From positions 1 to 13,465 of the forward strand of contig JAYVSU010000159.1 of assembly GCA_043775055.1 (NCBI GenBank): a DNA stretch of 13,465 nucleotides, given 5' to 3'. The notes under the pieces were generated by a model. The model worked only from the letters and a program-made list of their open reading frames with translations. It was not told where the DNA came from and did no database searches. This document shows, piece after piece, positions 7,069 through 13,465 of this stretch (position 1 is its first letter; every line of letters begins with the position of its first letter). The position numbers and the translations under genes are program-made. This stretch comes from Aalborgiella sp043775055 (lineage in GTDB: Bacteria; Pseudomonadota; Gammaproteobacteria; Burkholderiales; Burkholderiaceae_C).

Positions 7069-7286
7069 CGCGATGCACCTTTTAAGTTAAATGGATGTGA
7101 AGAGAACTATTTCTTTGATAGTTTGCACCTTTTTCTGTGAAGACAAAAGGCGAACGTCATAAAAAAACAGAATTAAACGCCAACAAAGCCTCAAAAATGT
7201 TGCATCGCTCGTCATCTTTACGCTGAATTTATAAAGAACGCACTTATGCGGAGTACGCTCAAACATTAACAAATTTGGGCGACTGG

Positions 7287-8444
7287 ATGAAAAAGTCATT
7301 TTCAAGTGGAAAACGCGATGATGAAAAATGCGTTTTGGTGTTACAAGGTGGCGGAGCGCTGGGTTCTTATCAAGCGGGGGTCTACGAAGAGCTGCAATTC
7401 AATGGCATGGCGCCTCAGTGGGTTGCAGGGACGTCCATTGGCGCTATCAACGCGGCTTTGATTGCTGGAAACCCGCCCGAGCGCCGCGTTTCACGGTTGA
7501 AAGAATTTTGGGAAGGGGTGTCGTCGCAGTTTTTGGCTCCCGTTATTCCTGGTTTTTTTGGCCCCCAAATTCATGAGTGGCATAACGAAACCAGTTTTTT
7601 AAGGTCGGCCGTGCTCGGTGTGCCGGGATTTTTTGCGCCGCGCTTTCCGCCCCCAACGTTTTTCCCCTCTGGAAGCTTGGGCGCTTTGAGCTATTACGAC
7701 ACCACACCGTTAAGAGGTACGCTTGAACGGTTGATTGATTTCGATTTGCTCAACACCAAAGACGTACGCCATAAAGTTCGACTATCGGTGAGCGCGGTTA
7801 ATATTGAAACTGGTAATCTCACCTATTTCGATACTGCCAATATGCCTAAAGGCAAGCTTTTTACGCCGGAGCACATCATGGCCAGTGGCGCGCTTCCTCC
7901 TGCATTTGCACCTGTAAAAATTGAAGATGCTTATTATTGGGATGGTGGCATTGTCTCCAACAATCCTTTGCAATATGTTGTGGATCAGCCAACCGACCAA
8001 GACATGCTGATTTTTGAAATTGATCTTTTCAGCGCGCGCGGCGATGTCCCTCAAAATATTGGTGAAGTTAACGAGCGCATGAAGGACATTCAATTTTCTA
8101 GCCGAACAAGGTTGAATACAAATGTCATGGCTGCGCAGCAAAAATTGAGCCAAGCAGCAAAAAACTTGGTCGCCAAACTGCCTGCCAAGTTTGCTGATGA
8201 CCCTGATCTTCAAGCATTGTTGGCGTCAGGAACGCAGGCCGCTGTGACTGTTTTGCTGTTGATTTATCGCAGTAAACATTTTGAAACACAATCTAAAGAT
8301 GCTGAATTTTCACGTCCCACCATGCTAGATCACTGGGCGGCGGGCGTAGAGGATGTGCAGCGCAGCCTTGCCAGTAAGACTTGGTGTGACCGTAGCAAGC
8401 CTCAAAATGGCGTGGCAGTTCTGGATTTAACACGCCACGATTAA
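7287..8444 (+). CDS. Patatin-like phospholipase / esterase (DUF3734-containing type)
   Basis: Patatin-like enzymes are Ser-Asp dyad acyl hydrolases. The 385-residue product has the oxyanion-hole motif GGGALG (21-26), the nucleophile motif GTSIG with Ser50, and DGG with Asp219, so the dyad is intact. The C-terminal third (DMLIFEIDLF onward) fits the DUF3734 region found in many proteobacterial members. No signal peptide is seen, so it is probably cytoplasmic. I chose the ATG at 7287; a TTG four codons upstream is possible, and neither has a good ribosome binding site. The acetoacetate decarboxylase gene follows after 22 bases and 3-hydroxybutyrate dehydrogenase after that, an arrangement also known in other Burkholderiales. 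It may act on PHB, its oligomers or granule lipids, but the substrate is not shown by the sequence. No convincing sigma-70 promoter was found upstream. Confidence 0.88.
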   Translation: MKKSFSSGKRDDEKCVLVLQGGGALGSYQAGVYEELQFNGMAPQWVAGTSIGAINAALIAGNPPERRVSRLKEFWEGVSSQFLAPVIPGFFGPQIHEWHNETSFLRSAVLGVPGFFAPRFPPPTFFPSGSLGALSYYDTTPLRGTLERLIDFDLLNTKDVRHKVRLSVSAVNIETGNLTYFDTANMPKGKLFTPEHIMASGALPPAFAPVKIEDAYYWDGGIVSNNPLQYVVDQPTDQDMLIFEIDLFSARGDVPQNIGEVNERMKDIQFSSRTRLNTNVMAAQQKLSQAAKNLVAKLPAKFADDPDLQALLASGTQAAVTVLLLIYRSKHFETQSKDAEFSRPTMLDHWAAGVEDVQRSLASKTWCDRSKPQNGVAVLDLTRHD

Positions 8445-8466
8445 TTTTTTTTCTGAATTGAATCTC

Positions 8467-9213
8467 ATGAATATTGCCGAAATCCGCAAAAATGCTTTCT
8501 CGATGCCGCTCACCAGCCCCAGCTATCCGATCGGACCCTATCGGTTCAGTCGGCGTGAGTACATGATCATCACCTACCGCACCGACCCCGATGCCCTACG
8601 CGCTGTGGTGCCGGAGCCGCTGACTTTTGACGAACCGTTGGTGAAGTATGAATTTATCCGCATGCCTGACTCCACCGGTTTCGGCGATTACACCGAGTCC
8701 GGGCAGGTGATCCCGGTGTCACTTGAGGGGGTCAAAGGTGGTTATGTGCATTCCATGTATTTGAATGACGATGCCCCCATCGCTGGTGGGCGTGAGATTT
8801 GGGGTTTCCCTAAAAAATTGGCTTCGCCTTCGTTGGCGGCAGACAAAGACGTGCTGGTCGGAACCTTGGACTATGGCTCGCTACGCGTAGCCAATGCCAC
8901 CATGGGCTACAAACATAAAGCGTTGGATAGCGCAAAAGTCCTGCACAGCATGCAAGAACCTGGGTTTTTACTCAAAATCATTCCGCATGTTGACGGCACA
9001 CCCCGTATTTGTGAGCTGGTTCAGTACCAGCAGGAAGACATTACCGTTCATGGTGCCTGGACGGGACCTGCTGCGCTGGAGCTGTTTAACCACGCTTTGG
9101 CACCCGTGGCGCGCTTGCCGGTACTGGAGGTTATTTCTGGTACACACATCTTGGCCGACCTGACGCTTGGTTTGGGTAAAGTTGTCTTTGATTATTTAAA
9201 GCCACAGTCATAG
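8467..9213 (+). CDS. adc: Acetoacetate decarboxylase
   Basis: Adc converts acetoacetate to acetone and CO2 through a Schiff base on an active-site lysine. The 248-residue product has the signature GREIWGFPKKL, in which K116 and K117 correspond to the catalytic K115 and helper K116 of the Clostridium acetobutylicum enzyme. E62 and E77 correspond to its E61 and E76. The constant offset of one supports the ATG at 8467 over a TTG three codons upstream. VGTLDYGSLRVANATMGYKHK-type sequence after the lysine pair is also characteristic. It lies 22 bases after the patatin gene and 81 bases before bdhA, all on the same strand. Together with bdhA it could remove acetoacetate during PHB breakdown, a pathway inferred from context. 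Related family members act on other keto acids, but the conserved active site favours true Adc. Confidence 0.92.
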   Translation: MNIAEIRKNAFSMPLTSPSYPIGPYRFSRREYMIITYRTDPDALRAVVPEPLTFDEPLVKYEFIRMPDSTGFGDYTESGQVIPVSLEGVKGGYVHSMYLNDDAPIAGGREIWGFPKKLASPSLAADKDVLVGTLDYGSLRVANATMGYKHKALDSAKVLHSMQEPGFLLKIIPHVDGTPRICELVQYQQEDITVHGAWTGPAALELFNHALAPVARLPVLEVISGTHILADLTLGLGKVVFDYLKPQS

Positions 9214-9294
9214 CCAAACTGAACCAGACAACGCACACATCCAATTTCTGTATTTTTCTACTTAATTTTTAAACGCAACCCCGAAAGAAACACC

Positions 9295-10077
9295 ATGCAA
9301 TTGAAAGACAAAATCGCCATCGTGACCGGCGCCGCCAGTGGCATCGGCAAAGAAATCGCATTTACCTTTGCCCGTGAAGGCGCGAAAGTCGTCATCGCTG
9401 ATTTGAACAAAGACGCGGCTGAAGCTACAGCTGTTGAGATTCAAACAACAGGTGCTCTGGCTATGAGCGTCGCTATGGATGTCACCGACGAAGCCCAGGT
9501 CAACGCTGGTGTGGCGGCGGTCGTGGCTGCTTGGGGTGGTGTAGACGTGCTGGTCAGCAACGCCGGGATCCAAATCGTTCATCCGCTTGAAGAGTTCACC
9601 TTGGCGGATTGGAAAAAAATGCTCGCGATCCATTTGGACGGCGCATTTTTGACTACCAAAGCCTGCCTCCCGCACATGTATGCGAGTGGCCGTGGCGGCA
9701 GCGTTATTTATATGGGCTCAGTCCATTCGCATGAGGCTTCGCTTCTCAAGGCGCCTTACGTCACCGCCAAACACGGTTTGATGGGCTTATCTAAAGTCGT
9801 GGCCAAAGAGGGGGCTAAACACGGCGTGCGCTCCAATGTGATCTGCCCAGGCTTTGTCCGCACCCCGCTGGTGGACAAACAAATCCCAGAACAGGCCAAA
9901 ACCTTGGGTATTACCGAGGCAGAAGTTATCAAAAATGTGATGTTGAAAGATACTGTGGATGGTCAATTTACAACAGTGCAAGACGTAGCGGAAGTGGCCT
10001 TGCTGTTTGCCGCATTCCCAAGCAATGCGTTGACTGGTCAATCCTTGATCGTCAGCCACGGTTGGGCGATGCAATGA
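9295..10077 (+). CDS. bdhA: D-3-hydroxybutyrate dehydrogenase (short-chain dehydrogenase)
   Basis: This enzyme reversibly oxidises D-3-hydroxybutyrate to acetoacetate with NAD+. The 260-residue product has the cofactor motif TGAASGIG (11-18), NAG (89-91) and the catalytic set S142, Y155 and K159. H144, K152 and Q196 sit at the positions that bind the substrate carboxylate in the Pseudomonas fragi enzyme, with a matching glutamine at Q93. This points to 3-hydroxybutyrate rather than a generic substrate. The ATG at 9295 follows GAAAGAAA. It is the last gene of the patatin-adc-bdhA row and converts the monomer released from PHB. The reading frame stays open after the TGA for 52 more codons and runs into a duplicated AEC-permease tail. 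The protein itself ends normally (HGWAMQ), so this is probably chance. Confidence 0.92.
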   Translation: MQLKDKIAIVTGAASGIGKEIAFTFAREGAKVVIADLNKDAAEATAVEIQTTGALAMSVAMDVTDEAQVNAGVAAVVAAWGGVDVLVSNAGIQIVHPLEEFTLADWKKMLAIHLDGAFLTTKACLPHMYASGRGGSVIYMGSVHSHEASLLKAPYVTAKHGLMGLSKVVAKEGAKHGVRSNVICPGFVRTPLVDKQIPEQAKTLGITEAEVIKNVMLKDTVDGQFTTVQDVAEVALLFAAFPSNALTGQSLIVSHGWAMQ

Positions 10078-10128
10078 TTCACAGGCAAGCAGATCAAGCC
10101 ATGGAAAAACCTGAATAAAGAAGTCAAC

Positions 10129-10236
10129 GGCAAAGAAGATTTCACGGCTGCCGCGCTTTTAATCACCACCATCGCCTCCTTTTTCACCCTCAGTGCGCTG
10201 CTGTGGGTGTTGAAGCACACGGCGCTGTTTGCTTAA
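10129..10236 (+). pseudogene. Leftover 3' end of an AEC-family permease gene
   Basis: These 108 bases match the last 36 codons of the AEC gene (6331-6438) at 99 of 108 positions without gaps. Eight of nine differences leave the encoded product unchanged (the stop changes from TGA to TAA); one changes Met to Ile. It encodes GKEDFTAAALLITT and the final membrane helix, then stops. No start, promoter or upstream part of the gene is present. The pattern of silent changes suggests both copies evolved as functional genes before this one was lost. It begins 51 bases after the bdhA stop, and its TAA overlaps the stop codon of the convergent hypothetical gene. Confidence 0.88.
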
Positions 10237-10742
10237 TCCCGCCCCGCAGGCCGCGCAAAGCCGCCTTCTGCCCACGCCACGGCGCTGGCGCGGTTGAGTT
10301 TATAACTGGGGGCTACGCGGACTTGTGCTAACTGGTCGCCGCCATCGTCCAACGCGGTTAACAGCGCTGTGGGGTTCTCATCATCCGGCTCAATGTCCAG
10401 CTGCACCGTCACGCGCACCGATTGTCCTGCGACTTTCGCCGTCACAGTGATGCTTTGGTGCAGCTCAGCGTACAACTGTTGCTCGCTGCGCCGCATGAAC
10501 TCTGTGGCGGTTTTGACGAGGGTGTAAAAAGCATTGGCATCCAGCGGCTTGGGGTTCTTTTTGTCGCGTCCCATGGTCCACGGCCCGACCAAGGCGGGCT
10601 CCTGCGCGCCGTCCTTGGTCATAGCCACCGCCCAGCCGTCGTCATCTTCGTTTTTAAGCACATGCGCCGTCCAGCCGTCGTCGCTCCACAGGCGGGGTTC
10701 TTGAATAACGCTGGGTTCAGCCGAATCAGTGGTTTCTTGCAT
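10233..10742 (-). CDS. Hypothetical protein
   Basis: I do not recognise this 169-residue protein. It is acidic and soluble-looking, with no signal peptide or membrane segment. Visible features are a tryptophan-rich N-terminal half (RLWSDDGWTAHVLKNEDDDG, then VGPWTMGRD), a central basic KKNPKPLDANAF segment, and a strand-rich C-terminal half (ITVTAKVAGQSVRVTVQLDI). The frame is clean, and codon use resembles that of the neighbours, so it is very likely a real gene. The ATG at 10742-10740 has no clear ribosome binding site. A promoter candidate lies just upstream at 10794-10766. Its stop codon overlaps that of the AEC remnant arriving from the other side. Confidence 0.7.
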   Translation of the reverse strand: MQETTDSAEPSVIQEPRLWSDDGWTAHVLKNEDDDGWAVAMTKDGAQEPALVGPWTMGRDKKNPKPLDANAFYTLVKTATEFMRRSEQQLYAELHQSITVTAKVAGQSVRVTVQLDIEPDDENPTALLTALDDGGDQLAQVRVAPSYKLNRASAVAWAEGGFARPAGRD

Positions 10743-10765
10743 TGGAAGTGAGTTTCTAGTGAATT

Positions 10766-10794
10766 TTTATATTGCTATATATTTAATAGCTAAA
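10766..10794 (-). promoter_or_regulatory. Candidate sigma-70 promoter for the hypothetical gene
   Basis: On the minus strand TTTAGC (10794-10789) and TATAAA (10771-10766) are 17 bases apart, giving a start near 10759 and a leader of about 17 bases. The -35 candidate lies inside the edge of a dispersed repeat copy, so the repeat may supply part of the promoter. The region is AT-rich, which makes chance matches more likely. Confidence 0.35.
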
Positions 10795-10838
10795 TAATGA
10801 ATAAATACGCCGGCTACAGCCAAAAAATGCCTTTAAAA
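10776..10838 (+). repeat. Dispersed repeat copy 4, intergenic
   Basis: The core AATAAATACGCCGGCTACAGC (10800-10820) is identical to the reverse complement of 74-94. TTTAATAGC upstream and CTTTAAAA downstream also match other copies. Limits are approximate. The frame that is translated in the two coding copies is interrupted here by stops, consistent with its intergenic position. Confidence 0.8.
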
Positions 10839-10918
10839 CACCATTTAGATGGATTTTTACCTATTTTGCATGAAAAAGCGGAGGTGAAGGAGGGCGATCA
10901 GATGGGTTTCAAGCTGTT

Positions 10919-10933
10919 TGGCACAAATTATGC
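10919..10933 (+). promoter_or_regulatory. Possible sigma-54 promoter upstream of the cupin gene
   Basis: TGGCACAAATTATGC has GG (10920-10921) and GC (10932-10933) separated by ten bases, the correct -24/-12 spacing, with a full TGGCAC but a weaker ATGC downstream half. Just after it, TGCACCATTTTGATTCA (10946-10962) carries one good NtrC-like half site. Transcription would begin near 10945, 43 bases before the cupin ATG. Confidence 0.4.
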
Positions 10934-10987
10934 GTATTGTTGCGGTGCACCATTTTGATTCATCTTCACCTGAACAGGAGCTAAAGC

Positions 10988-11431
10988 ATGACAAACTTCA
11001 CGATTACCAAGAATCCTACCGAGTTTTCACACGTCAAACCGAATGACACGACATTTGTGGAAGGTGGATTGCGCGATTTCTTCTTGTACCGCGACCTTGG
11101 TGTGGCCAAAGCGACCAACGGCAAGGTGATTGCGCACCTGGTCAAGGCCAATATGGCACCTGAAACGGGCACGGGTTGGCACCGACATGAGGCAGATTTC
11201 CAAATTGTCATCATGACCAAAGGTTGGGCACGCTTTATGTATGAGGACAAAGAGACGCTGGTTGAGGCGGGCGATGTGGTGCACCAACGCCCAGGGATTC
11301 GCCATTATTTGTTCGACTACTCGCCCGATATGGAATATCTTGAAATTGTCGGGCCGGCGGATTTCAAGTCAATAGACGTGGAGCCGGTGTGTCCGATTCC
11401 AGCGCCTACCCCATGGGCGGTGGCCGCGTGA
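10988..11431 (+). CDS. Cupin-domain protein
   Basis: A single-domain cupin of 147 residues, a small beta-barrel protein that usually binds one metal ion. Motif 1 is GTGWHRHEADFQ (61-72) with H65 and H67; the usual glutamate position appears to be Q72. Motif 2 is GDVVHQRPGIRH (95-106) with H106. These could form the metal site. The ATG at 10988 follows AGGAG (10976-10980) at good spacing. Cupins of this size include dioxygenases, isomerases and sugar- or effector-binding proteins, and no activity can be assigned. It sits alone on the plus strand after the repeat-containing intergenic region. Its stop is only seven bases from the original end of the convergent GST gene. Confidence 0.85.
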   Translation: MTNFTITKNPTEFSHVKPNDTTFVEGGLRDFFLYRDLGVAKATNGKVIAHLVKANMAPETGTGWHRHEADFQIVIMTKGWARFMYEDKETLVEAGDVVHQRPGIRHYLFDYSPDMEYLEIVGPADFKSIDVEPVCPIPAPTPWAVAA

Positions 11432-11438
11432 GATGGGG

Positions 11439-11534
11439 CTAAAACTCTGCTTCCAACTCGTCAATGTCGTCCGGCTCAAGCTGGGCGGCAGCCACCCATT
11501 CTTTCATGGCGGGCAGTGCCATGATGGTTTTACA
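11439..11534 (-). pseudogene. Orphaned C-terminal coding tail of the GST gene
   Basis: Directly after the TAA at 11537-11535, the same frame continues for 31 codons to a TAG at 11441-11439. It reads MALPAMKEWVAAAQ and ends EPDDIDELEAEF, the usual C-terminus of this GST type. With the TAA read as one residue, the product would be 218 residues, the normal family length. The position of the TAA matches a conserved tyrosine after CAA in relatives, so TAC or TAT to TAA is the simplest change. Confidence 0.85.
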
Positions 11535-12095
11535 TTACGCGGCGCAGGGTTTGTCCAGCGCGACGTCGTAGGTCAAAAAGCGCGTCACCACGGGGGCGTA
11601 CATCGCGTCTGCCACGCTGGGTAGTTTGCCCAACAAGTAAGGGCCGCCATAGGTTTTGAGGCATTCCGTCCAGATCTCAAGCACGCGGTCAATGTCTGCC
11701 TGCGCACGCGACCAGAGCTTGAAGCTGGGGAAGTGCGCTTTGATGTTCATGGGCAGCGACGAGCGCATCGAGGCAAAGCCAGAATGCATTTCGCCCGATA
11801 TGGCGCGGCAGTGGGCGCGGGCTTTAGCGTCTGCAGGTAACAACTGTGCTTTGGGTTTGATTTCGTTCAAATATTCGGCAATCGCCAAGGTGTCCCAGAC
11901 CTTGATGGGGCCGTGTTGCAGGGATGGCACCAACATGCTGGAGGACAAAAGCAGCATTTCCGCCTTCATGGCGGGGTCGTCGGGGGAGATGATGTGTTCA
12001 GAAAACTCCAAACCCGCGAGTTTGGTGAGCAGCCAGCCGCGCAGCGACCAAGCACCATAGTTTTTGCTACTGATGGTTAAAACGGCTTTGGCCAT
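11535..12095 (-). CDS. Glutathione S-transferase family protein, truncated by an in-frame stop
   Basis: GSTs conjugate or reduce small electrophiles with glutathione in the cytoplasm. The ATG at 12095-12093 is preceded by GAGGAG (12107-12102), so this start is preferred over a longer frame reaching 12188. The product has the N-terminal thioredoxin-like domain (TISSKNYGAWSLRGWLL at about 7-23, then SMLVPSLQHGPIKVWDTLAIAEYL, with the cis-Pro and the Asp-Thr/Ser that contact glutathione) followed by the all-helical domain (ADAMYAPVVTRFLTYDV). It ends after 186 residues at TAA, about 32 short of the family. The missing C-terminus is still encoded downstream in the same frame (11534-11439). Loss of the last helix probably impairs folding or the hydrophobic site, so the gene may be a fresh pseudogene; a sequencing error is the main alternative. 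Confidence 0.85.
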   Translation of the reverse strand: MAKAVLTISSKNYGAWSLRGWLLTKLAGLEFSEHIISPDDPAMKAEMLLLSSSMLVPSLQHGPIKVWDTLAIAEYLNEIKPKAQLLPADAKARAHCRAISGEMHSGFASMRSSLPMNIKAHFPSFKLWSRAQADIDRVLEIWTECLKTYGGPYLLGKLPSVADAMYAPVVTRFLTYDVALDKPCAA

Positions 12096-12165
12096 GATAA
12101 AGCTCCTCAAATGGTGAAAAAAGTTTGAATTTCTCATTTTGATGCAAGGGTTGTGCCACTTGTCG

Positions 12166-12180
12166 TGCTGCAGTGCAACA
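12166..12180 (+). promoter_or_regulatory. TGCA-rich operator-like site upstream of phaZ (PhaR-like candidate)
   Basis: TGCTGCAGTGCAACA resembles the TGCA-containing sites bound by the PHB-responsive repressor PhaR upstream of phasin and other granule genes. It ends two bases before the sigma-54 promoter candidate for phaZ. The assignment to PhaR is from motif likeness and context only; phaR itself is not in the window. Confidence 0.45.
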
Positions 12181-12182
12181 TT

Positions 12183-12198
12183 TGGCACTTAACTTGCA
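12183..12198 (+). promoter_or_regulatory. Sigma-54 (RpoN) promoter candidate for phaZ
   Basis: TGGCACTTAACTTGCA matches the -24/-12 consensus TGGCACG-N4-TTGCW except for one base. GG (12184-12185) and GC (12196-12197) are ten bases apart, as required. Transcription would start near 12209, about 36 bases before the phaZ ATG. It would need an enhancer-binding activator, which is not seen in the window. Confidence 0.6.
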
Positions 12199-12245
12199 TT
12201 GATAACTGTACGCAGGTCAAACATCTGCAACAAAAAAGGAATCTC

Positions 12246-13465
12246 ATGCTGTATCAGGCTTACCAAACACATTCCGACTTGATGTCTCCGTTTCGATTGA
12301 TGGCTCAAAGCGGTGGTGCCAGCCTTTCGGGGCTAGGCAATTCCTCCGTGCCGTGGCTGCAAAAGATGGAGGGCGGCGCGATCAGCAAGTTGGCCGCGTC
12401 ATTGGAGGTTTTCTCGCGCTTACGGCTGACACATTCACGCCCTGCCTATGGCATCAACAGCGTCATTGTCGATGGACGCGAAATGGCGGTGACGGAGCAG
12501 CTGATTACGACCATGCCTTTTGGTAGCTTGCTGCGCTTCAAAAAGGACGCGCCTGCTGACTTGCCTTTCCAGCCGCCTGTGTTGCTGGTTGCGCCACTGT
12601 CTGGCCACTTTGCCACCTTGCTGCGTGAAACTGCACGCACGCTCTTACAAGACCACGATGTTTACATCACCGATTGGCACAACGCGCGTGATGTGTCCTT
12701 GACGCACGGCGCCTTTGGGCTGGACGACTACATCGACCACATGATCCGCTTCATTGAAACCATCGGCCCCGGTACCCATGTGGTGGCGGTGTGTCAGCCC
12801 TGCGTGGCGGCGCTGGCGGCAACGGCTATCATGGCGGAAGACGATAACCCGGCCCAGCCGTGCAGCCTAACGCTGATGGCCGGCCCAGTGGATTGCCGCG
12901 TCAACCCTACGGGCGTCAACACATTGGCAACCAGCAAGCCGATTGAGTGGTTTGAGAAAAACCTTATCAGCCACGTGCCGCTGCCGCACAAAGGCTATAT
13001 GCGCCGTGTCTACCCCGGTTTTGTGCAATTGAGTGCGTTTTTGAGCATGAATTTAGACCGCCACAAGCAGTCCTTCAAAGACATGTACAAGCACTTGGCC
13101 GATGGTGATGTGGAGAAGGCCAACATCATCAAAGTGTTCTACGACGAGTATTTGGCTGTGAACGACTTACCCGCCGAGTTTTACCTAGAAACGGTTGAAA
13201 AAGTCTTCCAAACCTATGACCTGCCGCTGGGCAAGCTCAGCTACAAAGACCGCATCGTCAACCCCGCCGCCATTCGCCGTACCGCGCTGATGACGGTGGA
13301 GGGCGAGCGCGACGACATTTGCGCCATCGGCCAAACCGTGGCCGCGCAAGACCTGTGCCCCAACATCCGCCCCTACATGAAAACCCACCATGTGCAAACC
13401 GGTGTCGGCCATTACGGCGTGTTCAGCGGCCGCAAGTGGAACCAGCAAATCTACCCGCGCGTGCG
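12246..13465 (+). CDS. phaZ: Intracellular polyhydroxybutyrate depolymerase (C-terminus beyond window)
   Basis: PhaZ of this type attacks native PHB granules in the cytoplasm, releasing 3-hydroxybutyrate units. The ATG at 12246 follows AAGGA (12236-12240) at five bases. The 406 visible codons show the nucleophile Cys183 in VCQPC, at the same number as in Cupriavidus necator PhaZa1. Asp356 (in GERDDI) and His389 (in GVGHYGVF) are each one position from its Asp355 and His388, completing the triad. The reference is 419 residues, so only about 10-20 residues are missing past the right edge. MLYQAYQTHSDLMSPFR is a typical opening. It is separated from patatin-adc-bdhA by three unrelated genes but supplies their substrate. 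A sigma-54 promoter candidate and a PhaR-like site lie upstream. Confidence 0.93.
   Translation, partial: MLYQAYQTHSDLMSPFRLMAQSGGASLSGLGNSSVPWLQKMEGGAISKLAASLEVFSRLRLTHSRPAYGINSVIVDGREMAVTEQLITTMPFGSLLRFKKDAPADLPFQPPVLLVAPLSGHFATLLRETARTLLQDHDVYITDWHNARDVSLTHGAFGLDDYIDHMIRFIETIGPGTHVVAVCQPCVAALAATAIMAEDDNPAQPCSLTLMAGPVDCRVNPTGVNTLATSKPIEWFEKNLISHVPLPHKGYMRRVYPGFVQLSAFLSMNLDRHKQSFKDMYKHLADGDVEKANIIKVFYDEYLAVNDLPAEFYLETVEKVFQTYDLPLGKLSYKDRIVNPAAIRRTALMTVEGERDDICAIGQTVAAQDLCPNIRPYMKTHHVQTGVGHYGVFSGRKWNQQIYPRV

Noticed and set aside
7782..8213. Minus-strand open frame of 143 codons opposite the patatin gene
   Set aside because: Shadow of a conserved coding sequence; no independent evidence.
9425..9470. 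GCTACAGCTG stretch in bdhA as another dispersed repeat copy
   Set aside because: Lacks the AATAAATACGCCGGC core, and the encoded segment fits normal dehydrogenase sequence.
10839..10856. CCAT-TTAG-ATGG followed by ATTTTT as a terminator
   Set aside because: The stem has only four pairs, too weak to support.
12096..12188. Extended N-terminus of the GST to 12188
   Set aside because: It would overlap the phaZ regulatory sites. The ATG at 12095 has a strong GAGGAG and gives the normal family N-terminus.

Overview
The window looks like a chromosomal segment of a Betaproteobacterium of the order Burkholderiales, most likely a Comamonadaceae member near Rhodoferax or Polaromonas. The reasons are a PhaZ-type intracellular polyhydroxybutyrate (PHB) depolymerase with Cutpriavidus-like active-site numbering, the patatin / acetoacetate decarboxylase / 3-hydroxybutyrate dehydrogenase cluster, an ArgP-type LysR regulator, and a short GCCGGC-centred dispersed repeat. 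The genus is an inference. I saw no RNA gene, CRISPR array, transposase or phage gene, and no gene-free stretch longer than 300 bases.

Left part (1-2935, all minus strand): the start of a secreted DUF1223-like protein that runs off the left edge, then two tandem paralogous lipoproteins of the branched-chain amino acid ABC substrate-binding family, with no permease or ATPase in view. The 2722-2935 gap upstream of them holds no promoter I can defend.

Middle part (2936-6438): an argP-like LysR gene (minus) diverges from a dadA-like D-amino acid dehydrogenase and an AEC-family permease (plus). The 157 bp divergent region has overlapping promoter candidates in both directions and a pair of 10 bp direct repeats. 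This suggests a regulated amino acid oxidation and export unit.

PHB part (6571-10236 and 12246 to the end): a hypothetical gene (minus), then patatin-like lipase, acetoacetate decarboxylase and D-3-hydroxybutyrate dehydrogenase in one direction, followed by a 108 bp leftover copy of the AEC gene's 3' end. After a hypothetical gene (minus), a cupin gene (plus) and a glutathione S-transferase gene broken by one stop codon (minus) comes phaZ, cut by the right edge. PhaZ releases 3-hydroxybutyrate from granules, BdhA oxidises it to acetoacetate, and Adc can turn that into acetone and CO2. A near-consensus sigma-54 promoter and a TGCA-rich operator-like palindrome lie upstream of phaZ.

The most unusual feature is a dispersed repeat present in four copies. 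Two copies lie inside coding sequence in the same reading frame: one adds about 28 residues in the middle of DadA, the other forms the end of a signal peptide. A third overlaps the stop codon of a hypothetical gene and a fourth sits next to another gene's promoter. It behaves like a small, non-autonomous, protein-coding-compatible element.
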